Assembly: GCA_951799445.1 (NCBI GenBank)
Contig: OX637287.1
Span: forward strand, 17,918,224 to 17,982,223
Reading direction: 5' to 3'
Origin: Pseudisothecium myosuroides
Lineage: Eukaryota; Streptophyta; Bryopsida; Hypnales; Lembophyllaceae
DNA length: 64,000 nucleotides
Positions 25,910 to 38,742 of the stretch are shown in pieces; position 1 is the first letter of the stretch; each line of letters begins with the position of its first letter. Below the pieces are notes generated by a model. The model was not told the origin of the DNA. It ran no database searches and saw nothing but the letters and a program-made list of their open reading frames with translations. The position numbers were made by a program, and so were the translations under genes.

Positions 25910-26710
25910 TCTTAACACTCTAAAAAAACACTTTAAATTGTCATTTCTAGTGCAAAGAGCAATAAAGAATTTAAAGAATGCTTTTTGCATATCTTACAAT
26001 AGAATAGTATGAGAATGTATGGAAAAAATTCAAAAACTTTGACTGCTTGGATTGCATGATAATTGTGTTCAAAGTGAAGAAAACATGATCTTTGTCACTA
26101 TGGCAAAGTAGTCTATAAGACTTTGAATCTTTTTAACTAAAAATCATGGCATTTCACATTTGATTTAGAAAAAAATTATCATGAAGAATTTTGTTGAGAA
26201 TCTATGAAAAAAATGTCAAAAAACTATTAATGATTTATTTTTTCCCTCTATCTTGTACTTACTTCTATATAATAATTTTTTAAAGAAAAAATCAAATTAT
26301 AGTTCTAAGATGGAATTAAAACACACTAATCCCAATGGTAAGATTGTTCTAACATTCAAATTTATACCCATGGAGTTTTTTTCTTTTTGAAAAATGTAAA
26401 AATTGAGGTAAAAAACGAATACAATTTGTTAATTTTTTTAAGAAGATACTCTAATTGTATGCAAAACAAGATGCTCCATAACTTTCTCATCATTTAACAA
26501 ACCAAAACTTTCCACGTAGAAAAAAAACTTGATATATGAGAAACTAATTTTTTAATTTTTTTAATTTTAAATTGTTACTCGGCGAGTTTAGATTTGTGCT
26601 TAGGATGGCATAATTCTTGAGTACCAATTGAAATTGATATTATATATATTCCTAAGAAAATAATGAGTTCTTCTATTTTAACACAAAGTTTCTAAAAAAT
26701 GCGCCAAAAA
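25910..26710. mobile_element. Degenerate relative of the TTAA element family A/C (copy B)
   Basis: It begins with AACACTTTAAATTGTCATTTC followed by CTAGTGCAAAGAG, which parallels the left part of copies A (5533) and C (33183). Later blocks about the movement from a Cys-less AT-rich centre to CATAACTTTCTC-type stretches also correspond. Clear TTAA-CCC ends are not visible, so the borders are approximate. Confidence 0.45.
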
Positions 26711-27537
26711 TTGAAATCACAAGAATCTATCCAAACTTTCATTTGTCTTAAAAAGGGACAATGGGACTTGTGAGTTAAGCTCTTATTCCACATGAATTAA
26801 AATTTAGTAATACCTTCATTAGGTTGTTTTGCAAGGTGCATTAAAGAACTCTCAGAGCATGGCTAGTAATAAATACACCAAATAAATCTACTTCAACATT
26901 TGTAGTGTGAAAAATACACACTTATATTAGGACCCACCAAAAGATTTGCCCCTTGCTATAGACCAAAAAGCATTTTTGAGTGGGTTAGACAACTCCACCA
27001 AAACTATTTATTTTCTGTAAATAGTACATTAGATTAACAATGATGGAGATTCTTATTGGTTTAATATGATAGCAAGAATTCTGCAATTGGTTGAAAATAT
27101 AGGGCAATCACGGAGGTGGAGGGAATTTCTACAAAAAAACACGTTGACAAGAAGGGCAAAGGCTAATGCGGAATGTTTGTTCTTTTGTCAAATTTCTTGA
27201 CAACGAGGAAATTGCCTAACATAAATGCCTATTTCAAAAATGGATGGAATATGTGATCAATGAATGAAAAATCCGTAATCACCAATTACATGTATTTTAT
27301 ATGTCAAGGAGAAGATTACGAGAAACAATCTGCCTGCCTTTTGAATGGGGCATTTCCTCGTGGGGTATAACGTCAAAATAAAGTGTTCCATGGGTTGGGC
27401 AAACAAGTAAGAGCATTGCCACTAGTTTTGCAAAATTGAACCACGGCATAAAGAAGTGGCAAGACACTTGCCGCCTCATGAGATGTGGTGGTACACTCAA
27501 GACCCGATGCTTTGCACCAACAAACCCTTAACCCTTG

Positions 27538-27756
27538 GAGGGCCTAAAAGCCCTTGGCAGCCAAATAATATATTATGAATTTGGTGGTATTTGATAAAAA
27601 AAAATTGACCAATTACTTTTTAGTATAAGTAAATTAATGATCATAATAGTACATAAATAACAATGTATCACAATTCATATATTAAACCACAATTGAAGAG
27701 TTATAATGTTGAATATGGGTCGTTTAGAGGGATCCCAAGGGCCTTTCAAGGATTAA
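27538..27756. mobile_element. TTAA-bounded MITE (copy G), sharing a TTAA with its neighbour
   Basis: The left end is TTAACCCTTGGAGGGCC and the right end GGGCCTTTCAAGGATTAA, imperfect inverted repeats. Its right TTAA (27753-27756) is also the left TTAA of the next element. The two therefore abut, or one inserted into the target site of the other. Confidence 0.55.
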
Positions 27757-28396
27757 CCCCTAAATGCCCAAGGCCTTTTTTGAACTTCTACGAATTTGTT
27801 CTATATTGAACAAAAGGACAACTTTTATTGAATTGTATCAATTTTTTTTGGAATTGTAACCGTATAAATTCAAATCAAACATGTTAGAGATCACATAGGA
27901 AAAAAATATTACTAACAAATTGAAGATTATAATGTTTGATCATGAGGGTGTTAAAATTGTGAAAGTTATTTGAAGTCTTTCAATACTCTTTTCACATGTC
28001 GAATTTAAACAATTGGTCACCAAAAAAATATGAGGTTGAAAGACGTAACATGCATTAGCCCAATCAATTTACAGTTTCTCAAAATCTCTTCTACAATTTT
28101 TTTAAATGAATTTATAATGTGAATTTTTCTCTGAGATCTAGTGTATTTGAGGCTCATTTCCAAGAGACGTCAACACTATGGAAAGTCAAGATTGCAATGG
28201 ATACCCTTGCACAAAATCTTGAATAGACAAATCATAATCAGTCATTTTCGAAATCAGATTTTTGATGCTAAAACTAGACTTCAATAGGAATTTTTCAAAA
28301 ATATAAATTATTAAAAATAGCAACTTGGTTAGGTTTTATTTAACTTCAAAGTATTGTGGACACCAAAATTTGGTGCCTCGGGCATTTAGGGGTTAA
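27753..28396. mobile_element. TTAA-bounded non-autonomous element (copy F)
   Basis: The left end is TTAACCCCTAAATGCCCAAG and the right end GGGCATTTAGGGGTTAA, a 16-17 bp near-perfect terminal inverted repeat bounded by TTAA. The interior is AT-rich, without a transposase and different from copies A/C. It shares only the terminal sequence, as expected of MITEs moved by one enzyme. Confidence 0.7.
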
Positions 28397-29718
28397 AGTC
28401 CTCACTAAAGTTCTCTCCTTCCTTCTCACACATTTCACTAGCCTCCATGTCCTCCACTAAGGCAATAAGGTAGACAAGCCTATTACTACCTTGATTTGCA
28501 ATCTGAATATCTTGGGGCCAATTCCAAAAGGGGCGCATATTTTTCAAGAGGTGTGCGCTTGTTTCACGAATCATATCCAAGTGGAATTCTACATACAATT
28601 TTCCAATAAAAATGATAATTTTGTGAATTTTTGAAGTGGGCTGCCTTGAAATTACAAAACCACCCATATGTGGACTCATAAACGTCCTACCAACAACCAA
28701 TAACCACACTTCCATGTATTGACCAATGAAAGATTGGCACATTATCCTTTGTGGCATTAAATGGTCTGATTTTGTTAGAAAAGTGAATGGATTTGGATGG
28801 GGTTGGTGGTGGAGATGGGGCCCAAGTTGGTGTGAGTGTAATATTGCTGCTATAAAGGCCCTCGATTGCTGAGCAAATGTAGAAGTGACGGGAAGAATGG
28901 CACAACTTTTAATGTGACATGGTGTTGGTGCGGAACCATTTTTGCCTACAGAGACGCAGCAAGCCTAGAATGGCGTTGCCAAGGCCCAGTAGCGAGACTA
29001 GTGGCGATGCTGCTGGCGATGCTCTAAAGTTAATTCATCACCCAAAATTATGATATTCACGTTGCAGAGACTGATGACATTTTCACAGGGCACTGGGTCA
29101 AGCTTACAGTTGTATGACAGCCCCCCCTCCCCCCGTTTTATCCAAGGGGAAAACACAGGAACTTTATATTTACGAGGCATGATAAAGTTTGCAAATTTTG
29201 AGTTTGTATTTGCAATCGAAGGTCCAAATTAGCGGAGAGAGGTTTAGAACATACCTTAAAGACGGCACAAAATAGGGGCCTTTTTTATACATTCACTTAC
29301 CTCCACCGCAAGAGGCTCGTCTTGCAACTAAGTTACTAGCTCAACCAGGGCCTCTGATTGCAAATATGAATTCAGAATTTGCAAATTTTATCATGCCTCA
29401 GCAAATAAAAAAATTCTGGGTTTTCCCTCGAGGCCGAGCGAGGGGGGGCAGTTCACCCCGGCCCCCCTGCTGGCCTGCTGCAGACGACGTCACGAACGAG
29501 AAAGCCGTCAAATTATAGCCGTTGGAGGAGGTCGTGCACAGTACGTGACCTGGCCTCAGGGTCACCAGTGTCGAGGCCACTTATCCCAATCGTACTGTAA
29601 CTTACATGTCCGTCACAGTCTTCGCTACAGACACGATACCCTCCACGGAAGAAAAACACCGCCAGTGGATGAAAAACATCCGTCAGATCCGGGCCGTGTC
29701 ATCCAACCATCCCCTCAT
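28397..29718. other. Intergenic region with an unassigned minus-strand open frame
   Basis: A 123-codon frame lies on the minus strand at 28386-28757 (contains MSPHMGGFVISRQPTSK). It stops exactly in the terminus of element F and resembles no family I know, so I do not call it a gene. GC content rises from about 29430 onwards, just outside the GC-rich TIR element. Confidence 0.4.
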
Positions 29719-30454
29719 TAGGGCCTCGCACATGAGCCCCAACGCCTGGGTTTGGGACCCCAGGTGAGGGCCGCAAAGGGTGGGTTCGGGCGGAGGCAGC
29801 CCAACCGGCCCAGCCCCGAGAACTGAAGAGGGCCAGCCCCTACGGTTGGGTTTACCCCCACTCAAGTGGCACTTTTCACCGCATGCGGTAGAAAATGGTC
29901 ACCGCATGCTTCCTTCCTTTCACCTCCTAAACCAAACCTTCTTGAAGCATTTCTTCTTGTTTGTTGTTGCAAGTTCTAGATAGGGTGTTAGTTAATTGCA
30001 GATTGCCACTGTTAGTTTTAGGCATTGGAATTTGGTTTCCAATCTTGTATGGAATTTGGTTTGATTTGATTTGTTTCAAATTCCAATACATTGAATAAAA
30101 GACTCTTTTTTTGAAATTTGAACACATGTAATTCAATTAAGGAATAAGCATATGGGGGAGTGTTTGTTTTGAAACATACATCCTAAACCTACAATTGAAT
30201 TCTAGTCACAAATAAAATAAAAAACAAAAGAACTCACAGCCAGAACACGGCAGAGGACACAATTCACGACCTCGAGCTTCAAGCGCCCCCAACCTCGGTT
30301 AAATCACCTCCAATCACCTTCCCGGGGTTAACTGCCGGTGGAAGGGGGGATTAACTGCGGGAAAGGCGCCCACTTTTGGCTGGTCCAGTGGGGACCCGCC
30401 CATCCCCATCAGGGTCCGCATGGTGCCCCCACCGCACCTCATGTGCGAGGCCCT
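29719..30454. mobile_element. GC-rich element with 18-bp terminal inverted repeats
   Basis: TAGGGCCTCGCACATGAG at 29719 is repeated in inverse at 30437-30454 as CTCATGTGCGAGGCCCTA. The ends are GC-rich while the centre (about 29930-30230) is AT-rich like the host DNA. The TAGGG start would suit a hAT-type element, but I see no 8-bp target duplication and no transposase. The class is left open. Confidence 0.6.
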
Positions 30455-33182
30455 ATTGCCGTATATCCGGACCAGGGACGACAAAAGCATTGCGGAAGGT
30501 AGCAGCCAGCACCCATAACCGTCAAAATAAGGGTTTTGAACATGATTATTATTAATAAAGATTCTGGAAATTATAGGATCCTATTAGCAAGAGAAAAATA
30601 ACACATGTGCACTTTTGAATGTATTATTTGGAAACTGTGAGAATAAGTTATGAATTTTTAAAGAGCCAACTCCAATTGCACCTAATACCAATACTAGGGT
30701 TTGATGTTCAAATATAGTATATCCTTGTAATCACATCTATTTATTTCCACAGATTTTTCAAGATTTTAGAGGTGGTGATTTTGGATACAGTAACGGTTAT
30801 GGATGTTGCTACCTTATATTCAATTCTAAGAAGCGTATAGATCACTGAAGGTCTAGGGGGTGCTGTGTTCTGGGCCAGAGGCGGGAGCTTCCATCTAGTT
30901 TCAGTTTCAGTTTCAGTTTTTTGTTTTCATTTTTTTCATTTTTATTGAAGTGCCAAAGTGGCGATTTAAAATGTTGTAGTGGCTTGCTTCAAATTTCAAC
31001 ATTCATCCGCATATTGGATAGAATATATCAAATTTGCACATATCACATGTCCATAATTCTATTTTCATCCACAATTTGACGATTTCATCTTCTCTTTTTT
31101 TAAATTTGAAGTTTTATGGCAAAAAACTTCACGACTTGTTGCCATTTTTTTAGCCAAATTATTTTTTCTAGAGCAATCTAGCACCATAATGCCCCCCCAA
31201 AGCCTTATTTTCATCTTGCACAGTTGAATGCAAAGATAAGCAAATTTGCATGTATTGTTGCAACATGTTAAGCTTAATCCCTGATGATCCAAAGGGGGGG
31301 TACTTTCAAAATGGGCCAAAATTGCCAAAAACTTGAGCAATCTATTTGCTCATTTTTTTTCTTACGATTAGCTAGAATGTAATTGTAGGATCTTGAGCTC
31401 ACATTGAGAGTGAGCACTTTAAAAAAAATTCAAATTATTTGACCACACAATTTAGTAGATATTTAAGTTTGAAGTTTTATTTGGGTCAATGGAAAAAAGA
31501 GGGCAATGCACTTTGAAGGAGAACATCTTAGTGAGAATATTTTGAAATGATGAACTTTTGGTGCTTAGTGAAAGACAAGTCAGAGAGTTGAGAATGCTCA
31601 TTTAAAATTTCACAACATTTTGAGAATTTTTCAATTCGTGGTAGAGCTTGCAATGCAGGGTGGTCATTGAAACGAGAATAGTATTTATAAGAAAAACAAG
31701 AATGGGACACTTGACTTCTCCTTGAGCTCCTTGGATCTACCCTTTTGAGATGGATCTGACAATTTTGAGGTGGGCAACAATTGCATTGGTAGGTTGACTT
31801 TTTAGTCTTTACTCAAACTGAACCCCCCAAAATAAGTGTTGAACTACTATACAATTATACACCACTCAACTTTAAAAAATTCTACAAGGTAGAGTATAAT
31901 TCTGAATTTGATGAAACTATTGCCAATGGATTTATAACAAGCACGGAGTCTATTTTTTAAAATAATTTTAAATTTTTGAAAGAACTCAAAATTTGAGAAT
32001 AGTCAATGCAATAAAGAGGAATAGCGACCAAAAAATGGTGGCTATGGTCATTAGGGGTTAAGTTACTACACATCCGGGGTGGAATATTGGATGGCGGTCT
32101 GAAAAAAATTTGGTTTCTCATCTTTGTCTGGTCAATTGTAGTCTAAATTTTTTGATACTTGTTACGGAGTTAATCGTAAAGTGAGCAAACACGGGACCAA
32201 GAGCTAGAGTTCTGGAAAAAAATAGGACCAAACTCACTCGAGCACCCAAACTCTCTAGAGCACCCAAACTCAGGTTGATTGAGTTTGGTGCCGTGTTTGT
32301 TTTGTTCTATTCTCAGTTAAACCTTCCTTTGACATAGGTTCAGAAATACATGACAACTTTGCGATTAACTCTGATCTACAGCAAAAATCCAACCTTCATC
32401 GCACCTTTACGACAAGTGTATAGAAAGTTTGGAGCTTTTTTTTGCCTTTTGCCAAATCCATACACAGAAAAAGCTAAGCATTTGCCAAATCCTTTTCATT
32501 ATAGTAAAATATGGAACACAAATAGAAAAATATAGTTAAGAATAGTATGAGATGGCATCTTCTATTACAAGCCATTGCCACATGAGTAACATGCCTGGAG
32601 GCCAAAAATTTACACTGGCAGGTTGTTTGGGCCAGTTGTATTCGTACGTACCGGCTACTTACGAAGCTGCATATTCTTATCCTCAGTGGAAAGGAATGCA
32701 CAGTGCCCTGCCAAGGCTGCCTCAACCCTCATCCAGACATGCCATGCCCACTGCCAGACTTGCTCACAGGCAAAGCTTGACTTGCGTTCCAAAAAAAATA
32801 AAAATAAAAATTGACTTGCGTTGAATTGTGTAGAAGATTACAACACTTTCCGCTTCTCCACATTTAAAAAATGGTAAAAAATGACCTTCAGTTGATGAAC
32901 ACCTCTATGATTTAAAACCATAAAAACTGTTCAAAAGCAACTAATGAGAGGTGAGGAGTTTTTTGAAGTTGCTAATGAAAGTGCTTCAAGGGTGTTCATT
33001 CAAGATGAATTTAGTGTTACGTATAGACTATCCAATGCTCTCAATTTTGAAAATCTTGTAAAATATTATGAGATTGCCTTAAAATTATAAAACCACTTTG
33101 AGTCTCTTTTGAGTTCACTAATAATCTCATCAAATTTTTGTAGTTGGTTGCCTACTAACATAGTAGGACGAAAAAAAGTATT
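30455..33182. other. Intergenic DNA, no gene seen
   Basis: AT-rich with short simple repeats, such as TTTCAG repeated near 30898-30920. At 32041-32056 the sequence GTCATTAGGGGTTAA looks like a right end of the TTAA family, but no matching left end was found. Confidence 0.4.
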
Positions 33183-34123
33183 TTAACCCCTAAAGGCCCA
33201 AGGTCTTTTTTCTGCCAAAAAACACTGAAAACTGCCATTTCTATAGCAAAAAGTAAAAAAAAATTAAAATTGTTTTTTTTTCACATCTAACCGTAGGATC
33301 TTACACCTAATTGGTATGAGAGTGTGTGGAAAAAATTTCAGAATTTTTGACCGCACAGATTGCAAGATATCTGCGTTTAAAGTGGAAAAAACAAGTTTTT
33401 AAGCACATTGCGGGACCAGATTTTTTGTCTTTAAACATTTTTAACTTAAAATTTTTGCACTACAGCATTTTGAGCTTTAAATCTTTATAGTGGAGAATTG
33501 AGTTGAGAGTCTAGGAAAAAAAAAAAAACTCAAAAAAGCTTAATTTTCATCCTTAAAAAAATTGTTAAGTAGAAGTAGGTATGAGATAGAAGGAAAATCT
33601 AAAATATTAATATCTCTTAGATGGAATTAAAATGCACTAATCCCAATGGTGAGATTGTTCTAGCAAGTAAACTAAACCATGCCAAAAAAAAAATTGAAAA
33701 ATTTGAAAAATTGCATTCAGAAATGAGTCCTACAAGTTATTTTTTTCAAGAAGATGCTCAAACTGCCCGAAAAACAAGAATGTCCATAACTTTCTCATAA
33801 CACATCCAAATGAAATGAATCAAAGCTTTCTAGATAGGCAAAAATATAATCTATCAGAAAAAAAATATTAAAAAAAAAAATTCAAATTTTTGTCCATTTT
33901 TTTTCTGCTGCCCGAGCTGCCCGCCGTCCCCTGTTTTGAGCTTATTTGGTCATAACTTTTTTTCCCGGGCACCGATTGAGAAAAAAATTATATTCCCACA
34001 AAGCTTATCAGTTTTTCTATCTCCAAAAAAAATTTCAAAAAATCAGAGCACAATTTCAGCCTGTAGGTACCTACCCGAAAACGCATTTGTCCCCCGAGGG
34101 GACAACGGGCTTTTAGGGGTTAA
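33183..34123. mobile_element. TTAA-bounded non-autonomous element (copy C), the best-preserved long copy
   Basis: The left end is TTAACCCCTAAAGGCCCAAG and the right end ACAACGGGCTTTTAGGGGTTAA (final 16 bases match the other family ends). It is 941 bp and non-coding. It aligns by eye with copy A (without the nested MITE) and copy B. Its right 60 bp match the short copy D at 49677, for example ACCTACCCGAAAACGCATTT here. Confidence 0.75.
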
Positions 34124-34559
34124 TTAGGTGTTTTATATCTTAAGAATGTTAATTCTTTGCATTCCTTCCCCTAGATTCTACAAAAAGAGGTATAATGCTC
34201 TATGGATACCTTGGGAAAACTTCAGTTATAACTTTTTGTTAGAGCTGCAAGAATATAATAAATGGCTATTGGAGAATTTCCTAAAATGTAAGGAATGCAA
34301 AAAGGCCCTCAACATTGGTAAATAATGTTATGCTAGTATAATAGTAGAAGGTGAATTTCATTTGTAAACACACAAATATTAAGGACATTCTTTGCAAGGT
34401 TACATTTTGAATTTGGCTTGATTCTTTTGTTAATGAAGATGGTGAGATAGTGTTTGATGAGCATAGTTGATTGGCATTTGGGGTTCTAGTGCAAGTTTGA
34501 AGAATTTCAAGAAAATCACAAACTCAAGCTTGAGTATACAGATATGAGCTTCAATTATC

Positions 34560-34560
<1 letters not shown>

Positions 34561-34622
<62 letters not shown>

Positions 34623-34638
34623 TACTACTACTATTATT
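34561..34638. repeat. (TTA)n microsatellite with a short (CTA)n tail
   Basis: About 20 uninterrupted ATT units are followed by four ACT units and two more ATT units. Likely polymorphic in length. Confidence 0.95.
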
Positions 34639-34769
34639 GGTTTAACAACCTATCTCCAAGTAGAGTGGGTTTTAGCCTTCAAGATTGTTTACACTTGTCT
34701 AGTGGTAAGCTAACCGGTACATCAAAAATCTTTGAATAAGTGTTTGGATAGGGTTGCTATATTTAAATT

Positions 34770-34925
34770 GTCTTCATTTTAGTGGAGTCTTGTTGGAGAT
34801 TACAAAAGCATTTTAGATTCTCTTAGCATGTAGGTGTTAGATACGGTATGAATAAGCATGAATTTTAAAGTAGTATTATAGATGTACCTAAAATTGTCCT
34901 TAGGCACTAAAGTTTAAAAAATACA
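34770..34925. repeat. Dispersed repeat, also in ABCC intron 2
   Basis: It contains GTCTTGTTGGAGATTACA and ATTCTCTTAGCATGTA. These correspond to GTCTTGTTGGCAATTACA and ATTCTCTTAGCATGTA at 40753-40803. A more diverged relative is near 35570-35700 (CTAGGCTCTTTTAGCGCATA). Element borders were not resolved. Confidence 0.6.
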
Positions 34926-36153
34926 CATTTTAGGGAAGATTCTAAATAGGTTGTTCTAATACTATTAGGTCAAATTTAAGTGTGAGCAAGAGCTTTGATG
35001 GTCCATTATGTTAATTGAGATCCATGACCAAGAAAATTCCAAATGCAAATTTTAGCACCTCCAATATTGGTAGTGTAAAGTGTAACAAGACTACGTACAA
35101 GCTATGATATATTTTTATTACAATTTTACAATGGAATCAAAAGATTTTTTTCATAAACTAGTAAAATAAATTTATTGCCAATAATTAAAAATATACCAAA
35201 TGCTCATAATCTCTATAAGACATTCATCTAATGCTCTTTTTTCTTTACATTTTTAAAATATTATTAATGATTTGTCCAAGTAAACAAACCTTTATATGGA
35301 AATGCAATGGTTACTTATTTCGTATAATATTGTGTATTGAATTCTCTTTAACAACATGCACTATAATTGCATATTTTCTATATTTATTTGTATTCTTTGA
35401 CATTGGATATACATTTAATTGGACAATCTCCATATGTCAAATCTTAAATGCCTATGACCATGATCACATAAGGCTTTTCATCCTTGAGGTAGTGTAATTA
35501 AGGAAATTACAATGAACATCCTTTAAGCATCTAAGCGTAGTTTTTACTACTAAATTGTCTTAGTTCTTGTTGAATCTTTGTGGCAATAGAAAGAAAATTC
35601 TAGGCTCTTTTAGCGCATACTTTTTGCATACCAAACGAGTTAACAATGAATTTTTAAAGTGTCAAGTATAAACAAAATGAACTCTAGGGTGTTATGTAAA
35701 TTTAAGGCAATAATTTGTATGGGTCTAACTATTGTTGCAAGGGCTGAAGTATAAATGGAAGGTGATGAAGTTACTCCATAGGAATTAAAAAAAGCCCTTA
35801 TCATGGTACAACATTAGTATCTCTTAGAACTAAGCAAATTTATCTTACAACCATTATTATGTATAAGAGAGTCAAAGCTCTCTCATTTTTAATTTATTTA
35901 ACATATATCCTCATTTCAATGTTTTATTATTGAATATAGTGCAACAAGCATCAATTTATTCTCTAAATATTTTGAGGGTATGCTTTTAGAAGCATGTTTG
36001 ATTTTGTTTGATACTGTAAGTGAAGGGCAAGGTCCACACATTCATGAGAATATTTTTTTCCCACAGAACAAAGTTCTATAAATGCTAAAAATATATTTTT
36101 GCAATTTTTGTTTCTCTGCACAAAATTTTTATATTTCAAAAACATAAATACTC
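34926..36153. other. AT-rich intergenic DNA
   Basis: No gene recognised. Apart from the diverged repeat near 35570-35700 I see no structure that I can define. Confidence 0.4.
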
Positions 36154-36405
36154 CAAAACTTTGGCATCTAGTTTCAGATTTACTGATATTTTCCATTGAA
36201 CCTGCCCTGCAAAACTTCGGCATCTAGTTTCAGATTTACTGATATTTTCCATTGAACCTGCCCTGCAAAACTTCGGCATCTAGTTTCAAATTTACTGATA
36301 TTTTCCATTGAACTTGCCCTGCAAAACTTCGGCATCTAGTTTCAGATTTACTGATATTTTCCATTGAACCTGCCCTGCAAAACTTCGGCATCCAGTCTCT
36401 AATTT
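36154..36405. repeat. Tandem array, 56-bp unit, four full copies and one partial
   Basis: Units start at 36154, 36210, 36266, 36322 and 36378 (partial). Each begins CAAAACTTCGGCATCTAG and ends TTGAACCTGCCCTG. The copies differ at only one to three positions, so the expansion is recent. The array abuts the next inverted-repeat element. Confidence 0.95.
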
Positions 36406-36407
36406 AT

Positions 36408-36828
36408 AGTAGAACCACCCATTCCTGACCAAAGAGCCATACCCAACCTATAGGGCACACTTATTTCCAAGCAAGGTTGGCACAGATTTCCAAGCAAAGC
36501 TTGGAATGTTTTTTTTTCCCTTTTCAAGGTTGGAATTCATAAAGTCATGACACATGTCTCCAAGTAGTGAACAAGAAAGTAGGAAGTAGTGAGCGGGAAA
36601 ATAGTTCTTGAATGATCGGAATTGATAGAGTCTATAGATTGGATATGGGTTTAGGCCAACTTTTGACTCCCAAAATTCATAGTACTTTGAATCCAAGGGA
36701 AAAAATCACAAACAATTGGCAATGCCCGTCATTTCTATCTTTCTATAGGGTTGAAAATTAACATTGACTTCTACTACTTTAGAACATGCTCAAAATCGCT
36801 TAAGTGGTCAACTATAGGTGGTTCTAGC
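36408..36828. mobile_element. MITE-like element with TAGAACCACCC inverted ends
   Basis: The left end reads AGTAGAACCACCCATTCCTG and the right end AACTATAGGTGGTTCTAG. Relatives with the same internal order occur at 58057-58483, 60098-60496 and, inverted, 60951-61354; all contain a TTCTTGAATGA-like or CATGACACATGT-like block. There is no open frame of note. Confidence 0.75.
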
Positions 36829-38742
36829 ATACCCATATTTTCCGCCGAACCTGCCCCACAACTACAGTACTACTTCATTCAATACTGTAGGTGAAGGTGA
36901 AGAGTGGAGCCCAAGAAAAGCACACTGGCTGAGAAATTGCCTGCTGAGTTTCAAATGTTCTCCACATTTTCTCCAAAATCGAGGAGAGCTATGGACTTCC
37001 GAATCAGAGTGAAGCAACCCTGTCTGCTTCAGAAATGTTTGATTACTCCTGTAGATATGTCATTGGGCAATTTCCTGCGGAGCATCGAATGGTGGAGAAC
37101 ACCTTTATAAACTGAATTAGGTCTTAGAATGCCCATGAGCATTCTTGTTTGAGAAAGGCAGACTGGGCAGCACGATACGATACCGACTGGTACGCTCCTC
37201 GTTCCGATCATTTCTGTTGTCGGTAGTCAGGCAGGGTTAGCGATTTTCGTGTGATTCGATCGCAACAATTTTAGTGCCGAGAGCATGAAATGATGTGTAT
37301 TTGCCCTGCATACAACATTGGCAATTGCATTCGACAACAGGTCGATCTCTCGTGCAGCTTGATGTACTTCGCATGCACTCGCAGCGTGTGGTATTGGTGA
37401 CTACATCAATGTTCTACGAATTTCTGAAGTATTGTACGAATCTGAAGACAAAGGACCTATTCACGTACAGTGCCCTACCCAAAATTTTTGCGGCTACTCT
37501 CTCACCCACCAAAAGAATTGCCACAAATTTCTTTGGTAAGGTGCAGCATCGAATGTTTAGAATTTCTACAAATTTTTCTAGCTGGTATAGTCGAAGTGTC
37601 ACGACTCACGAGTTTCCAGATTCTCGGCGTGATTCTCGGATATGTCACGCGAGCTTCAGTTCCTGCAGCCCTTCAGTTCATCCGTTCTCCGACACTTTCA
37701 TCCAAGTGTGTGCGGTGAGGAAGTTTCGTGGTGTCCGAAGCTCCCCCAGAATCATCCTGGGAGCTATTTCTGTTTTGTAGGGTGCGGGGACTGGAGAGGG
37801 CCTTCCTTCTATTAGGGCGTGGCTCTGTTTGTCAAAAAATGACTCTTGATTGTGTGGAGAGCTGCTTCTCTTTGTTGGGAGCAGATTTGAGGCAGGGGAT
37901 GGGGGTCACATTCGAGAGGTGAGAGAGGGAGAGAGATATTGGTCTGCGCTTCCTATCCTGCTTGTTGTGAAAGACTTGTCTTGTCCATCTGCAACTGCAA
38001 GGTAAGGATTAATTTGTACCTGGGATTCAGATTTAGGTGGAGAATATCTCAATGTTTCGTTCTGTAGGGTCGCATTTTGCGTCAGTTTCGTCATTCCCTT
38101 CAAAACTGGCCCGCCCGTGCTTTGGTCCTCAGTATCAAACTGGGAACTATGGCGTGTGAAGGTTCGGAAGCGTCAATTTGAGGGGGTATTGGTGTGTGGC
38201 TATCGTATTGTCTGTTATTATCGGTTATATTCTTGACGATTCAAGGTCGCAACCTCGTTATATCGGTCATGAGTGTGCCTTGAATTACTGGATTTTGCAA
38301 GCAAGAGAATTATTATTCCAAGTTGCTCAAACAGTACTCACTGAAATTCGTAGTTCCGGCTTTCTTGTACGGAAGATGTGGTTGATCTCCCTTTGTCCGA
38401 TTATCCCTGATATTATTATCGCAGTTCACTTCGTCTAATCCAGAAATTAATGTTCGTGGACACTAACCTGAGTGCTTTGATTTGCTTTCGCACTTGTTTG
38501 GGTTCGTCGTTGTAGAGTTTTGTTGTAAATCAAGTCTTTTAGGGATTCTGTTTTGCAACGACCAATGGGTCATTATTCCCAGCTGATGTTTGCATATGTG
38601 AATGCAGAAGGTTGTATCGCGCTTTTCAACTACACTTTATGCGCATGGATTGCTACAGCAGGGTCATGACACAATGGAGATGATGTGGGAAGTTGGTTTG
38701 GAATAGCGCACTGTTGCTCTTTGAGTCCTCGTAAGCGCAACA
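36829..38742 (+). promoter_or_regulatory. Upstream region and probable spliced 5' UTR of the ABCC gene
   Basis: No protein family match on either strand. Just before the ATG, an AG acceptor after GTGAATGCAG (about 38609) suggests a 5' UTR intron. Open frames here, such as 37295-37780, have no similarity and no splice context. The last 130 bp before the start contain short upstream ATGs. Confidence 0.4.

Noticed and set aside
28386..28757. 123-codon minus-strand open frame ending in element F
   Set aside because: Its stop is supplied by the transposon terminus, no domain was recognised and no splice context supports it. It could be a fragment of an unknown element.
32041..32056. Right terminus of another TTAA element
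   Set aside because: No matching left TTAACCC end was found at a reasonable distance, so no element was called.
37295..37780. 161-codon open frame upstream of the ABCC gene
   Set aside because: It lacks a true ATG start and family similarity, overlaps other frames of equal length and sits where ABCC leader DNA is expected.
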